From Ochrovirga pacifica (GTDB lineage: Bacteria > Bacteroidota > Bacteroidia > Flavobacteriales > Flavobacteriaceae): DNA of 64,000 nt. Made by a program: the position numbers and the translations under genes. Position 1 is the stretch's first letter. Every line of letters begins with the position of its first letter. The stretch covers positions 162,264-226,263 of the forward strand of contig NZ_AFPK01000014.1 of assembly GCF_000220525.1 (NCBI RefSeq). Reading direction: 5' to 3'. Below the pieces are notes generated by a model, which saw only the letters and a program-made list of their open reading frames with translations, did not search any database and was not told where the DNA came from. This document shows positions 1 through 7,748 of the stretch, in pieces.

Positions 1-567
1 GGAATAGTTAGGCAACTACGCTCTGAACTAAAACATCACTTTGTGGTACATATGAGCAATACTTCGGGAGTAATTAATTACCCAAATGCACATTTTGATA
101 TGGTTCGTTTAGGAATTGGCTTGTATGGGTTTGGAAATGATGAAGAAGAAACCCAACAACTAGAAAATGTTGCTGTATTAAAATCGGTAGTTTCTCAAAT
201 CAGAACCGTAAAAGCAGGAGAAAGCATTAGCTACAACCGAGCTTTGATTACAAACAAAGAAGAAAAAATTGCCGTGATCCCTTTAGGACATGCCGACGGG
301 TTTTCCAGGCCTATGGGTTGTGGCAACGGCTATGTAACCATTAACGGACAAAAAGCATATACTGCCGGAAATGTATGTATGGACATGATTTTGGTAAATG
401 TAACAAATATTGATTGCCAAGAAGGAGACCCAGTTGTGATTTTTGACAACCAACAAACCGTAGAAGAATTTGCGACTATTTGCAATACCATATCTTATGA
501 AATATTGACAGCGATTTCTCAACGCATTAAAAGAAGTTTTGTAAAAACACCTCATTCTGTTTTATGA
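1..567 (+). CDS. alr: alanine racemase, C-terminal part (5' end outside window)
   Basis: PLP-dependent racemisation of L- to D-alanine for peptidoglycan. The frame is open from base 1, so this is only the C-terminal part, about 188 residues. The segment HMSNTSGVINYP leads into VRLGIGLYGF, the end of the PLP-binding barrel. The beta-domain follows, with the ISYNRA segment that carries the catalytic Tyr in this family, and the CMDM motif. In many Bacteroidetes Alr is fused behind a MurF domain; whether that is so here cannot be seen. The stop codon overlaps the start of mscL by 4 nt (ATGA), suggesting co-transcription. Confidence 0.93.
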   Translation, partial: GIVRQLRSELKHHFVVHMSNTSGVINYPNAHFDMVRLGIGLYGFGNDEEETQQLENVAVLKSVVSQIRTVKAGESISYNRALITNKEEKIAVIPLGHADGFSRPMGCGNGYVTINGQKAYTAGNVCMDMILVNVTNIDCQEGDPVVIFDNQQTVEEFATICNTISYEILTAISQRIKRSFVKTPHSVL

Positions 568-986
568 AAAAACTAATCAACGATTTTAAAACCTTTTTAA
601 TGAAAGGTGATATTGTAAGCCTTTCTACCGCTGTTATTATTGGGGGTGCTTTTAAAACCATTGTTAGTTCGTTTGCTCAAGATATCTTAATGCCAATTAT
701 AGGACTATTTTTAGCTGATAAAAGCATTAGCAACCTATTTGTGGTACTGGGTAAAGGACGTTACGAAACCTTGGCTGAAGCCAAAAAAGCCAATGCAATT
801 GTATTGACTTACGGAAATTTCATTCAGGCTGTTACTGATTTTATCATCATCGGTTTTGTGATTTTTTTGTTTTTAAAAGCTTACGAAAAAATCAAAAAGA
901 AAGAAGAACCCAAGGCAAAAGGACCGTCGCAAGAACAGTTGTTAACAGAAATCAGAGATTTGTTAGCTCAACAAAAAGAGCAATAA
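564..986 (+). CDS. mscL: large-conductance mechanosensitive channel MscL
   Basis: Osmotic safety valve of the inner membrane, 140 residues, the usual family length. The N-terminal amphipathic helix (residues 1-14) is followed by TM1, with the conserved run VSLSTAVIIGGAF. A periplasmic loop follows, then TM2 (about residues 90-108) and a charged cytoplasmic helix ending in a PSQEQLLTEIRDLL motif typical of MscL C-termini. It starts inside the last codons of alr. The link to alr is probably only operon-level; both concern envelope integrity. Confidence 0.95.
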   Translation: MKKLINDFKTFLMKGDIVSLSTAVIIGGAFKTIVSSFAQDILMPIIGLFLADKSISNLFVVLGKGRYETLAEAKKANAIVLTYGNFIQAVTDFIIIGFVIFLFLKAYEKIKKKEEPKAKGPSQEQLLTEIRDLLAQQKEQ

Positions 987-1020
987 ATCTTTTATCTTTT
1001 CAGACATCGGATTAAAAAAG

Positions 1021-1028
1021 TAAATTTG
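1021..1028 (+). promoter_or_regulatory. Bacteroidetes-type -7 element upstream of aspS
   Basis: TAAATTTG fits the TAnnTTTG -7 consensus of Bacteroidetes housekeeping promoters and lies 26 nt before the aspS ATG. No clear -33 TTG at the expected spacing was found, so the call rests on the -7 element and position. Confidence 0.45.
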
Positions 1029-1053
1029 TCACTTTAAAAATAACAAAATCAAC

Positions 1054-2811
1054 ATGTACAGAAGTCACACCAACGGAGAATTAAGAATGGAAAACGCTGG
1101 CCAAGAAGTAACATTGGCTGGATGGGTGCAAAAATCAAGAGATAAAAGATTTATGATTTGGGTAGATTTACGTGATCGCTATGGAATTACACAATTGATT
1201 TTTGATGAAGAAAGAACAGAAGCTTCTGTAATTGAAAAAGCAAAAACGTTAGGTCGTGAATTCGTAATTCAGGTAAAGGGAACTGTAATTGAGCGTGAAG
1301 CTAAAAATAAGAACATTCCTACCGGGGATATTGAGCTACTTGTACACGAGCTAGAGATACTAAACGAGGCTAGCCTCCCTCCTTTTACGATTGAAGATGA
1401 AACTGACGGAGGTGAAGACATCCGAATGAAATACCGTTATTTAGACATTCGTAGAAATCCGGTTAAAAACAACTTGATTTTCCGTCATAAAGTAACACAA
1501 GAGGTAAGAAACTACTTATCTAACCAAGATTTTATTGAAGTAGAAACTCCTTATTTAATTAAATCTACTCCAGAGGGAGCTCGTGATTTTATTGTTCCAT
1601 CGAGAATGAACCAAGGAGAATTTTATGCTTTACCACAATCACCTCAAACTTTTAAACAGTTGTTAATGGTGGGGGGAATGGATAAATACTTTCAAATTGT
1701 AAAGTGTTTTCGTGATGAGGATTTACGTGCCGATCGTCAACCAGAATTTACTCAGATTGACTGTGAATTGGCTTTTATAGAGCAAGAAGATATTTTAAGA
1801 ATTTTTGAAGGAATGACTCGTCATTTGTTAGAGAAAATCAATAATGTAAAAGTGGGGAGTTTCCCTAGAATGACTTTTGAGCATGCCATGAAAACCTACG
1901 GAAACGACAAACCAGACATCCGTTTTGGAATGGAGTTCGGTGAGTTGAACGCTGTTGCACAACACAAAGAATTCAAGGTATTCAACTCTGCTGAATTGGT
2001 GGTGGGAATTGCAGTACCAGGAGGAGCTAGTTATACTCGTAAAGAAATTGACAAGTTGATTGACTGGGTAAAACGTCCACAAGTTGGAGCTTTAGGAATG
2101 GTGTATGTTAAATGCAATGAAGACGGTTCTTACAAATCATCAGTAGACAAATTCTACGATCAAGAGGATTTAGCTGCTTGGGCAGAAGCTACAGGAGCTA
2201 AAGCAGGGGATTTAATTTGTGTATTATCTGGACCAGCAAATAAAACAAGAGCTCAATTATCTGCCTTACGTATGGAATTAGCAGAGCGTTTGGGATTAAG
2301 AAAATCGGATGAATTTGCTCCTTTATGGGTAGTTGACTTCCCATTATTAGAGTGGGACGAAGATACAGAAAGATACCATGCAATGCACCATCCGTTTACA
2401 AGCCCAAAAACAGAAGATATTGCCTTATTAGACTCAGAACCAGGAAAGGTAAGAGCCAACGCTTACGACTTGGTATTGAACGGAAACGAAATTGGAGGAG
2501 GATCGATTAGGATTCATGACAAAGAAGTACAAGCGCTAATGTTTAAACACTTAGGATTTAGCGAAGAAGAAGCAAAAGAACAGTTTGGTTTCTTAATGAA
2601 TGCATTTGAATACGGGGCTCCACCACACGGAGGTTTAGCCTTTGGTTTGGATAGATTGGTTGCTATCTTAGGAGGACAAGAAACCATTCGTGATTTTATT
2701 GCTTTCCCAAAAAACAATTCGGGTAGAGACGTTATGATCAATGCACCTGCTGCAGTAGCCAACGAAGTTCTGGAAGAGTTGAGCATTGCAAGTAAGCCAT
2801 CTGAAGATTAA
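1054..2811 (+). CDS. aspS: aspartyl-tRNA synthetase (class II)
   Basis: Charges tRNA-Asp with aspartate. At 585 residues it is the bacterial-type AspRS. Residues about 1-105 form the OB-fold anticodon-binding domain ([16 protein letters not shown]). The catalytic core carries class II motif 2 ([16 protein letters not shown]) and motif 3 ([12 protein letters not shown]). The bacterial GAD insertion domain lies between them, about residues 280-420. It starts at ATG 1054 behind a TAnnTTTG element. No truncation or odd residue was noted. Discriminating versus non-discriminating charging cannot be told from sequence reading alone. Confidence 0.97.
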   Translation: MYRSHTNGELRMENAGQEVTLAGWVQKSRDKRFMIWVDLRDRYGITQLIFDEERTEASVIEKAKTLGREFVIQVKGTVIEREAKNKNIPTGDIELLVHELEILNEASLPPFTIEDETDGGEDIRMKYRYLDIRRNPVKNNLIFRHKVTQEVRNYLSNQDFIEVETPYLIKSTPEGARDFIVPSRMNQGEFYALPQSPQTFKQLLMVGGMDKYFQIVKCFRDEDLRADRQPEFTQIDCELAFIEQEDILRIFEGMTRHLLEKINNVKVGSFPRMTFEHAMKTYGNDKPDIRFGMEFGELNAVAQHKEFKVFNSAELVVGIAVPGGASYTRKEIDKLIDWVKRPQVGALGMVYVKCNEDGSYKSSVDKFYDQEDLAAWAEATGAKAGDLICVLSGPANKTRAQLSALRMELAERLGLRKSDEFAPLWVVDFPLLEWDEDTERYHAMHHPFTSPKTEDIALLDSEPGKVRANAYDLVLNGNEIGGGSIRIHDKEVQALMFKHLGFSEEEAKEQFGFLMNAFEYGAPPHGGLAFGLDRLVAILGGQETIRDFIAFPKNNSGRDVMINAPAAVANEVLEELSIASKPSED

Positions 2812-2867
2812 TTTTGAAGTAAATTGCAAACTTGTTACATTTACTATGTAACCCAAAAAGAGAGAAT

Positions 2868-3386
2868 ATGTTATCGGAAACTATAGAAAACGCATTAAAT
2901 AAGCAGATTAAATTAGAAGCCAATGCTTGTATGAGATATTTAGCCATGGCAACTTGGGCCGAAGTAATTGGTTACAACGGAGTAGCAGGATTTTTTTACA
3001 AACAATCGGATGAAGAAAGAATTCATATGCTTAAACTGGTGAAATTTGTAAACGAACGAGGAGGAACTGCAGAAATTCCTAGCTTGGAAGCTCCAAAAAG
3101 CACTTACAAAGATTTGCACGAATTGTTTGGCAACTTTTTAGAAAGTGAAGAAGCCGTTACCGAAAGCATCAACCACTTGGTCTTTCAAACTTTGGAAGAA
3201 AAAAACTACACTGTGCACAACTTTTTGCAATGGTACGTTGCAGAACAAGCAGAAGAGGAAGCATTGGCCAGAACTATTCTGGATAAATTAAAAATTATTG
3301 GAGACGACAAAAGTGGAACTTATTTGTTTGATAAAGACATTGAAGGTATTGTGGCTCAAACTGAACTAAACGAAGCTCAAGAATAA
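2868..3386 (+). CDS. ferritin (non-haem iron storage)
   Basis: About 172 residues, bacterial FtnA-like four-helix bundle. It oxidises Fe(II) and stores it as a mineral core in a 24-mer. Ferroxidase-type ligands are visible: E in IKLEANACMRYLAM (helix A) and the E..H pair in SDEERIHMLKL (helix B). Later acidic positions (ESEEAVTES, AEQAEEEALA) follow. I chose ATG 2868 (MLSETIENAL) because it is preceded by a purine-rich AAAGAGAGAA. The upstream TTG at 2832 would add 12 residues not typical of the family. A hairpin plus T-run follows the stop. Confidence 0.94.
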   Translation: MLSETIENALNKQIKLEANACMRYLAMATWAEVIGYNGVAGFFYKQSDEERIHMLKLVKFVNERGGTAEIPSLEAPKSTYKDLHELFGNFLESEEAVTESINHLVFQTLEEKNYTVHNFLQWYVAEQAEEEALARTILDKLKIIGDDKSGTYLFDKDIEGIVAQTELNEAQE

Positions 3387-3423
3387 TTATTTAGATTAGA
3401 TTAAAATAAAAAGTTTATATTTG

Positions 3424-3460
3424 CACTGATTATCAAAAACATAAATCAGTGCATTTTTTA
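3424..3460 (+). terminator. hairpin plus T-run after the ferritin gene
   Basis: Arms CACTGATT (3424-3431) and AATCAGTG (3444-3451) form an 8-bp perfect stem, followed by CATTTTTTATT. The position 38 nt after the ferritin stop fits an intrinsic terminator. It overlaps a TATATTTG element (3417-3424) that could promote the small downstream gene, so terminator and promoter are packed together. Confidence 0.6.
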
Positions 3461-3526
3461 TTAAACAAACTTTCTATTACAGAGCAAACACAAGTAACTA
3501 CTAGTGCTTGTACTGGTTATTCTTGT

Positions 3527-3607
3527 ATGGGTAAAAAGAAAAAATGTTGCAAAAAATATAAAAAGAAAGGAAAATCACACTGTAAAAAGTGTCCTATACA
3601 GGCTTAA
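3527..3607 (+). CDS. very small Cys/Lys-rich protein
   Basis: ATG 3527 opens a 26-codon frame: MGKKKKCCKKYKKKGK, then SHCKKCPIQA. Four Cys (CC and CxxC) and 13 Lys in 26 residues resemble tiny conserved flavobacterial proteins with CKKYKKKGK and CKKCP motifs, recalled from memory. The frame stays open upstream. A GTG at 3449 would give 52 residues, with a Ser/Thr-rich leader including CTGYSC. A TATATTTG -7 element sits at 3417-3424. The pattern suggests metal or nucleic-acid binding, but no function is assigned. The start is uncertain. Confidence 0.45.
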   Translation: MGKKKKCCKKYKKKGKSHCKKCPIQA

Positions 3608-3635
3608 ATCCTTTTATATTTTAAAGCAGAAATCC

Positions 3636-3643
3636 TACTTTTG
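3636..3643 (+). promoter_or_regulatory. -7 element upstream of the ClC gene
   Basis: TACTTTTG matches TAnnTTTG and lies 20 nt before the ATG of the ClC gene. No -33 element is obvious. Confidence 0.4.
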
Positions 3644-3663
3644 CCATCTAAACTAACTGCTTT

Positions 3664-5463
3664 ATGCCACATAGAAAAAGAAGTCTATTTAACCAATTTC
3701 TAATCTGGAAGTACAAGCATATCTCGCCAGAGAATTTTGTATATATTATTAGTGTTTTAGTTGGATTTTTGGCCGGAATTGGAGCGGTTACTCTTAAAAA
3801 CCTTACTCACTTTATTTTTGAGTTTTTAAGAACAGGATTCATTAAAGAAATCCATATGGGATTTTATTTCGTATTTCCAATCATTGGTCTATGTCTAACT
3901 TTACTGGTCATAAAGTTTGTGATTAGAAAAAAGATTGGGCATGGTATTCCATCAACCCTTTATGCTATTTCTAAGCGAGAATCTATTATGTATAGATACC
4001 AAATGTGGGCTTCTATTTTAACCGCCCCGCTAACCGTGGGGTTTGGAGGTTCTGTGGGATTGGAAGGCCCGACCGTAGCAACGGGTTCTGCTTTGGGCTC
4101 TAACTTTGCAAGATTGTTTCACTTAGATCAAAGAACAAGAACACTTTTGGTAGGTTGTGCTGCTGCAGGTGCAATGTCTTCTATCTTTAAAGCTCCAATT
4201 GCAGCCATTGTTTTTGCGGTAGAAATTTTTAGTTTAGAACTTACGCTAGCCTCTATGGTTCCATTGCTGTTGGCTTCTATTTCGGCAGTTATAACTTCTT
4301 ATTTCTTTTTAGGAGGAGAAGTTTTATTACACTTTGAGATTCAGGATAAATTTCAGTTAGAAGACATTGCTTTCTACATTTTTCTGGGAATTATATGTTC
4401 CCTAACCTCAATTTACTTTACTAAGGTGTACTTTTGGACTCACGATTTTTTTAAAAAAATTGAGAATCCATGGTACAAACTCCTTTTAGGGGGTGGATTA
4501 ATTGGAATTATTGTTTATTTCATTCCTCCTCTTTTTGGAGAAGGTTTTGAAACTATTAATGGTGTTCTTCGTGGGGATGCTTCTACCATACTTAAAAACA
4601 ATATTTTTCACTCTAAAGCAGACTCTATACTTATGATAGTTGGCTTATTGGTAGGACTTATTATTTTTAAGGTGATAGCCATGGCTCTTACCTTTGGGGC
4701 TGGTGGTATTGGAGGTGTTTTTGCTCCTACTCTTTTTATTGGTAGTGTTACGGGTTATGTGGTAGCAACGGTTGTAAACTATTCTAAAATTGTTTCGCAC
4801 ACAGTTTCTCAAAGTAATTTTGCTATGGTAGGTATGGCTGGTTTAATGGCAGGAGTGTTGCATGCTCCGCTAACAGCAATCTTTTTAATTGCTGAAATTA
4901 CAGGAGGTTACGAATTATTTATCCCGTTAATGATTGTTGCAGCCATTTCATTTTTGGTTACCAAAAACTTTATTCCTCACAATATTTACGCTGCAGAATT
5001 GGCCAAAAAAGGACAGCTTATTACACACGACAAAGACAAAAATGTACTAATGATGATGGATATAGATAAAGTTATTGAGACTGATTTTATTTCTACCACT
5101 CCTAAAATGACTTTGGGCGAACTGGTTCAAAAAGCGGTCGTTAAATCTAAAAGAAATAATTTTCCTGTAGTAAATAAAGACAATCAACTTATTGGTGTTT
5201 TGCATATGGATGATATAAGACCGATTATGTTTAACACAGAGCTGTACGACTCTACTTTTGTTTCTGATTTAATGACCAGTCCACGAGATATTATTGACTA
5301 CGATCAAGATTCTATGGAAGTCATTATGGAAAAATTTAAAATTACCTCTGCCTGGAACTTACCTATTATAAAAGAAGGCAAATATCTTGGTTTTATTTCT
5401 AAATCGCGATTATTAAACGCCTACAGGAGAAAATTAATTATGGCTAGCGATTCTTTTTCTTAA
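3664..5463 (+). CDS. ClC-family chloride channel or anion/proton antiporter with CBS pair
   Basis: Inner-membrane anion transport; 599 residues. About 10-12 membrane helices occupy residues 25-440, and a tandem CBS module follows (about 465-599). The three ClC filter motifs are present: GHGIP (91-96, where the canonical GSGIP serine is His93), GLEGP (132-136, with the gating Glu134 kept), and GGIGGVFAP (348-355). His in place of the anion-coordinating Ser makes plain chloride selectivity uncertain. The last 41 codons, part of the second CBS domain, recur at 10061-10186 beside glpQ. The copy here is the intact gene. Confidence 0.92.
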   Translation: MPHRKRSLFNQFLIWKYKHISPENFVYIISVLVGFLAGIGAVTLKNLTHFIFEFLRTGFIKEIHMGFYFVFPIIGLCLTLLVIKFVIRKKIGHGIPSTLYAISKRESIMYRYQMWASILTAPLTVGFGGSVGLEGPTVATGSALGSNFARLFHLDQRTRTLLVGCAAAGAMSSIFKAPIAAIVFAVEIFSLELTLASMVPLLLASISAVITSYFFLGGEVLLHFEIQDKFQLEDIAFYIFLGIICSLTSIYFTKVYFWTHDFFKKIENPWYKLLLGGGLIGIIVYFIPPLFGEGFETINGVLRGDASTILKNNIFHSKADSILMIVGLLVGLIIFKVIAMALTFGAGGIGGVFAPTLFIGSVTGYVVATVVNYSKIVSHTVSQSNFAMVGMAGLMAGVLHAPLTAIFLIAEITGGYELFIPLMIVAAISFLVTKNFIPHNIYAAELAKKGQLITHDKDKNVLMMMDIDKVIETDFISTTPKMTLGELVQKAVVKSKRNNFPVVNKDNQLIGVLHMDDIRPIMFNTELYDSTFVSDLMTSPRDIIDYDQDSMEVIMEKFKITSAWNLPIIKEGKYLGFISKSRLLNAYRRKLIMASDSFS

Positions 5464-5465
5464 AA
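5340..5465 (+). repeat. 126-bp direct repeat, left copy (clc 3' end)
   Basis: Bases 5340-5465 match 10061-10186 with three substitutions and no gap (offset 4721). Two of the changes are synonymous in the clc frame and one gives Ala to Ser. The match starts inside the CBS coding region and ends 2 nt after the clc stop codon. It brackets the toxin/REP island, like the attL/attR of an element that restores the 3' end of its target gene. Confidence 0.93.
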
Positions 5466-5480
5466 CTTGTTTTCTATATG

Positions 5481-5533
5481 TCTGGTGCTCGAATCCCTTC
5501 GAGTACCTATCATAACCTAGCGTATTTATGCGA
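5481..5533 (+). repeat. composite REP-like unit 1
   Basis: Arms GGTGCTCGAA (5484-5493) and TTCGAGTACC (5498-5507), 4-nt loop, one G-T wobble. After a 12-nt spacer a second small palindrome follows (GCGTAT..ATGCG, 5520-5532). The first 31 nt recur, with two mismatches, in inverted orientation at 6246-6276. Confidence 0.75.
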
Positions 5534-5548
5534 AAAATTTCCTTCTTT

Positions 5549-5605
5549 AGTGCTCTCCCAAATTTTGGGACTTTTGAGTACCAACCATAAATTGCGTATA
5601 TACGC
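5549..5605 (+). repeat. composite REP-like unit 2
   Basis: A second direct copy about 75 nt downstream of unit 1. An outer GTGCTC / GAGTAC stem encloses a TCCCAAA / TTTGGGA inner stem with an unpaired CTTTT. It is followed by a spacer and a perfect 12-bp palindrome GCGTATATACGC (5594-5605). The order of parts matches unit 1. Confidence 0.7.
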
Positions 5606-5656
5606 AAAAGACTCTCAATGACTATCACAAGTTTTTATATCTTTAAAGAAAAAACT

Positions 5657-6214
5657 ATGTCAGAGAAATATAAGGTTATAGACAGCTCTATGCCTACCTT
5701 TATTACTTGCTCTTTTACCCAGTGGGCAGATATCTTAACAAGACCAAATTATACATCTATATTAGATGAATCTTTACAGTTTTGTATCAATGAAAAGGGA
5801 TTAAGGATTCACTACTATGTATACATGACAAATCATATTCATTTGATAGCTACCTCTGCTAAAAACAAACTTCAAGAAATAGTTAGAGATTTTAAAAGAT
5901 ATACCAACAAAATGTTGATTCAAGCAATTGAAGATATTGGTGAAAGTAGAAGAGAATGGCTACTAGCAAAGTTCAAATACGAAGCTAATAGAACCAAAAG
6001 AGCCAATCAATATAAAGTATGGAAAGATGGTTTTCATCCTGTTATTTTAGATACTGCTAAGAAATTAGAACAACGAATCCACTACATACATGCAAATCCT
6101 GTGGATGAAGGTTTTGTATCTAGACCTGAATATTGGAAGAATAGTAGTTATAATTTTTATGCGGAAGAGCTGAATTACGATGGTGGTTTAGAACTTACTA
6201 ATTTATTTGAATAA
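5657..6214 (+). CDS. REP-associated tyrosine transposase (RAYT, Y1/Transposase_17-like)
   Basis: 185 residues from ATG 5657; an upstream in-frame ATG at 5618 would add 13 atypical residues. It carries the HUH metal-binding motif as H60-I-H62 within YMTNHIHLIA, a helix RDFKRYTNK, and the RAYT signature YIHANPV near residues 143-149, whose region includes the candidate catalytic tyrosine. RAYTs act on single-stranded palindromic REP sequences. Here such palindromes lie directly on both sides. It looks intact, without internal stops. It sits between the clc stop and a toxin remnant, so it probably inserted into, or travelled with, a toxin locus. Confidence 0.9.
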   Translation: MSEKYKVIDSSMPTFITCSFTQWADILTRPNYTSILDESLQFCINEKGLRIHYYVYMTNHIHLIATSAKNKLQEIVRDFKRYTNKMLIQAIEDIGESRREWLLAKFKYEANRTKRANQYKVWKDGFHPVILDTAKKLEQRIHYIHANPVDEGFVSRPEYWKNSSYNFYAEELNYDGGLELTNLFE

Positions 6215-6222
6215 TGAGTATG

Positions 6223-6276
6223 TATCGTACATACGATGTGGATGGTATAGGTACTCGAAAAGATTCGAGCACCAGA
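6223..6276 (-). repeat. composite REP-like unit 3, inverted
   Basis: Small palindrome ATCGTA-CA-TACGAT (6224-6237), a spacer, then arms GGTACTCGAA (6250-6259) and TTCGAGCACC (6264-6273). Read on the minus strand it has the same order of parts as units 1 and 2. It marks the right end of the RAYT unit. Confidence 0.75.
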
Positions 6277-6356
6277 GTGGTAATTCTTTTAGTCATTCAG
6301 GAGGTAGAGCTGTTATCAATGGAGGATTGGAAGATTTGTTTACCTCACCATTTTAA
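6276..6356 (+). pseudogene. C-terminal remnant of a toxin-like protein
   Basis: Immediately after the REP arm an open frame reads SGNSFSHSGGRAVINGG, then LEDLFTSPF and a stop at 6354-6356. It has no start of its own and enters from within the REP. The stop lies 5 nt before the SUKH immunity gene, as a toxin tail usually lies before its immunity gene. I read it as the last 26 codons of a polymorphic toxin whose body was lost when the RAYT unit came in. The family is not recognised. Confidence 0.5.
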
Positions 6357-6361
6357 GATTC

Positions 6362-6922
6362 ATGATGAATAATTTAGTTTATAGTTTTTTATATTCTGAG
6401 AAAAAAGATTTAGATTTTTCTATTATTGAAAAAGAGAGAGGCATTGTTTTACCTCTCTCTTATAAAATTTTTTTGAATAAATATAAGGTTGGAGATGAAA
6501 GTCTTAATAAGCAGAGTTATTTAGATGAAGATATTGGATTTAAATTACCTCTGGTTAGTTATCAATACAAACAAAATGAATTTCTATTGGAATTAGATTC
6601 ATTTTTATCGTTAGAAACAGCTCTAGATGATAGACCTTATGACGACCCTGTTTTAGGTGATGATGGTTTAAATTTAATTAGAATTGCATATTCTTCTTTT
6701 CCTTCAGGAGGAGGAGTTTATCTAGGATTAAATCGAGATAATTTTGGTTTTATTTATAGAGTAGACTGGGATGGAGATGAAAATACTACTGCTATAAAAA
6801 TTTCAAATGATTTGTTTCAGTTCTTGTCGATTTTAGAGCCTGTTATAATAGATGATAATTTAGATTATACTAATTTTTATAAAAATTGGGGAGAAGATTT
6901 TTGGAGGAAAAAAGAGGTTTAA
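6362..6922 (+). CDS. SMI1/KNR4 (SUKH)-family immunity protein
   Basis: 186 residues, cytosolic, acidic. SUKH hallmarks are visible: an N-terminal IEKERGIVLPLSYKIFLNKY (E..G..LP..Y..FL..Y), a central SGGGVYLGL, then GFIYRVDWDGDEN. SUKH proteins commonly neutralise toxins of polymorphic-toxin systems by direct binding. Only a 26-codon toxin tail remains upstream, so this is an orphan immunity gene, perhaps kept for protection against neighbours' toxins. The ATG at 6362 or 6365 is the likely start. Confidence 0.82.
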   Translation: MMNNLVYSFLYSEKKDLDFSIIEKERGIVLPLSYKIFLNKYKVGDESLNKQSYLDEDIGFKLPLVSYQYKQNEFLLELDSFLSLETALDDRPYDDPVLGDDGLNLIRIAYSSFPSGGGVYLGLNRDNFGFIYRVDWDGDENTTAIKISNDLFQFLSILEPVIIDDNLDYTNFYKNWGEDFWRKKEV

Positions 6923-6966
6923 TAGCTGAACCATCCTTCAAAGTTGTGGTATCATAGGTTTTATAG

Positions 6967-7056
6967 GAGAAACAATGTAAAGGATATATTTATAAAATTA
7001 GATTAAGAACTACTACATCAGAAGACTGGCAATATTTAAAAATTACCAACCCATAA
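6967..7056 (+). pseudogene. short C-terminal remnant of an unidentified protein
   Basis: A frame without a start reads EKQCKGYIYKIRLRTTTSE then DWQYLKITNP and stops at 7054-7056. An in-frame TAG lies directly upstream at 6964-6966. The amino-acid pattern is protein-like rather than random and resembles the tail of a toxin or immunity protein. It lies between an immunity gene and a toxin gene, consistent with decay of earlier cassettes. No family is recognised. Confidence 0.35.
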
Positions 7057-7080
7057 CAATACAATTAAAGACTTTATACC

Positions 7081-7743
7081 ATGAAAAAGATATTATTTAT
7101 AATAGGATCTCTATTTTTTTTACTTGCTAGCTTTAACAAAGCAAGTGATGATTGCGATTTAGTACTAAAAAAGGTTATTGATGAACTTAATAATCATCCA
7201 AAACTAGCAGAGGCTGTAAAAGAAAATCCAAAGTTGGTTGATGCGTGGAAGAAGCTAGACGATTTAGGAGCAGATAATGCTTTAAAGAATGATCCAAAGG
7301 TTCTAGATTATGTCAATAGTGGTAGAAAAAATGAAATAAACTTAGATGTAGAAGAAGTTTTAGGAGGACATTCGAAATTTAGACATGGATCTCATTTAAC
7401 ATATAATGACATGAAATTGAGGGTTTTAAATAAACATCCTGATTTTCCTCAATCACGATCTGCACTAAAGTTTGATTCGGATGCTGTTCATCAAGATGCT
7501 GTAAATAAAGCATTTAAACATCATAAGTCAAGTATAGAATCTCACTTTAGCTCTAGTGATGATTATTTAACTTTGGAATACGATTATGGAAGTAAAGTAG
7601 GGTCTGGTTATACAAATACAGGATCGAGAAACAATCCAGTCGCAGAGCATGTCGAGAGTAATAAAGTTGTAATTGCATTAAAAAGAGATAGTACTAATCC
7701 AGACGGTTATATTTTAGACTCTGCATATCCGTCTTTAAATTAA
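7081..7743 (+). CDS. exported toxin candidate, possible RNase A-like CdiA-CT fold
   Basis: 220 residues with a signal peptide (MKKILFIIGSLFFLLASF, about 1-21). A helical linker follows with ENPKLVDAWKKLDDLG (48-63), a pattern I know from junctions upstream of C-terminal toxin domains in flavobacterial Rhs-type proteins. The C-terminal 125 residues carry GGHSKFRH (95-102), a central VGSGYTNTG and a terminal ILDSAYP (211-217). GGH..xRH with a terminal -AYP resembles the bacterial RNase A-like domain of CdiA tips, but this is from memory. There is no Rhs or filamentous carrier here. A putative immunity gene starts 5 nt later. Confidence 0.6.
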   Translation: MKKILFIIGSLFFLLASFNKASDDCDLVLKKVIDELNNHPKLAEAVKENPKLVDAWKKLDDLGADNALKNDPKVLDYVNSGRKNEINLDVEEVLGGHSKFRHGSHLTYNDMKLRVLNKHPDFPQSRSALKFDSDAVHQDAVNKAFKHHKSSIESHFSSSDDYLTLEYDYGSKVGSGYTNTGSRNNPVAEHVESNKVVIALKRDSTNPDGYILDSAYPSLN

Positions 7744-7748
7744 AATTT

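Larger units (their letters stand above)
5481..6276 (+). mobile_element. REP-associated transposase unit flanked by inverted REPs
   Basis: A RAYT gene enclosed by REP-like composites: two in direct orientation upstream (5481-5605) and one inverted downstream (6223-6276). The outermost 31 nt are shared with two mismatches, defining a unit of about 796 bp. The layout matches the known link between TnpA-REP proteins and palindromic REP/BIME elements, which single-stranded HUH chemistry is thought to mobilise. Confidence 0.75.

Noticed and set aside
2832..2867. TTG start giving a longer ferritin
   Set aside because: The added 12 residues precede the conserved helix start and replace a good ATG with a purine-rich stretch before it.
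5620..5656. Upstream ATG (5618) for the RAYT gene
   Set aside because: It adds 13 residues without family similarity. MSEKYK at 5657 fits the usual beginning.
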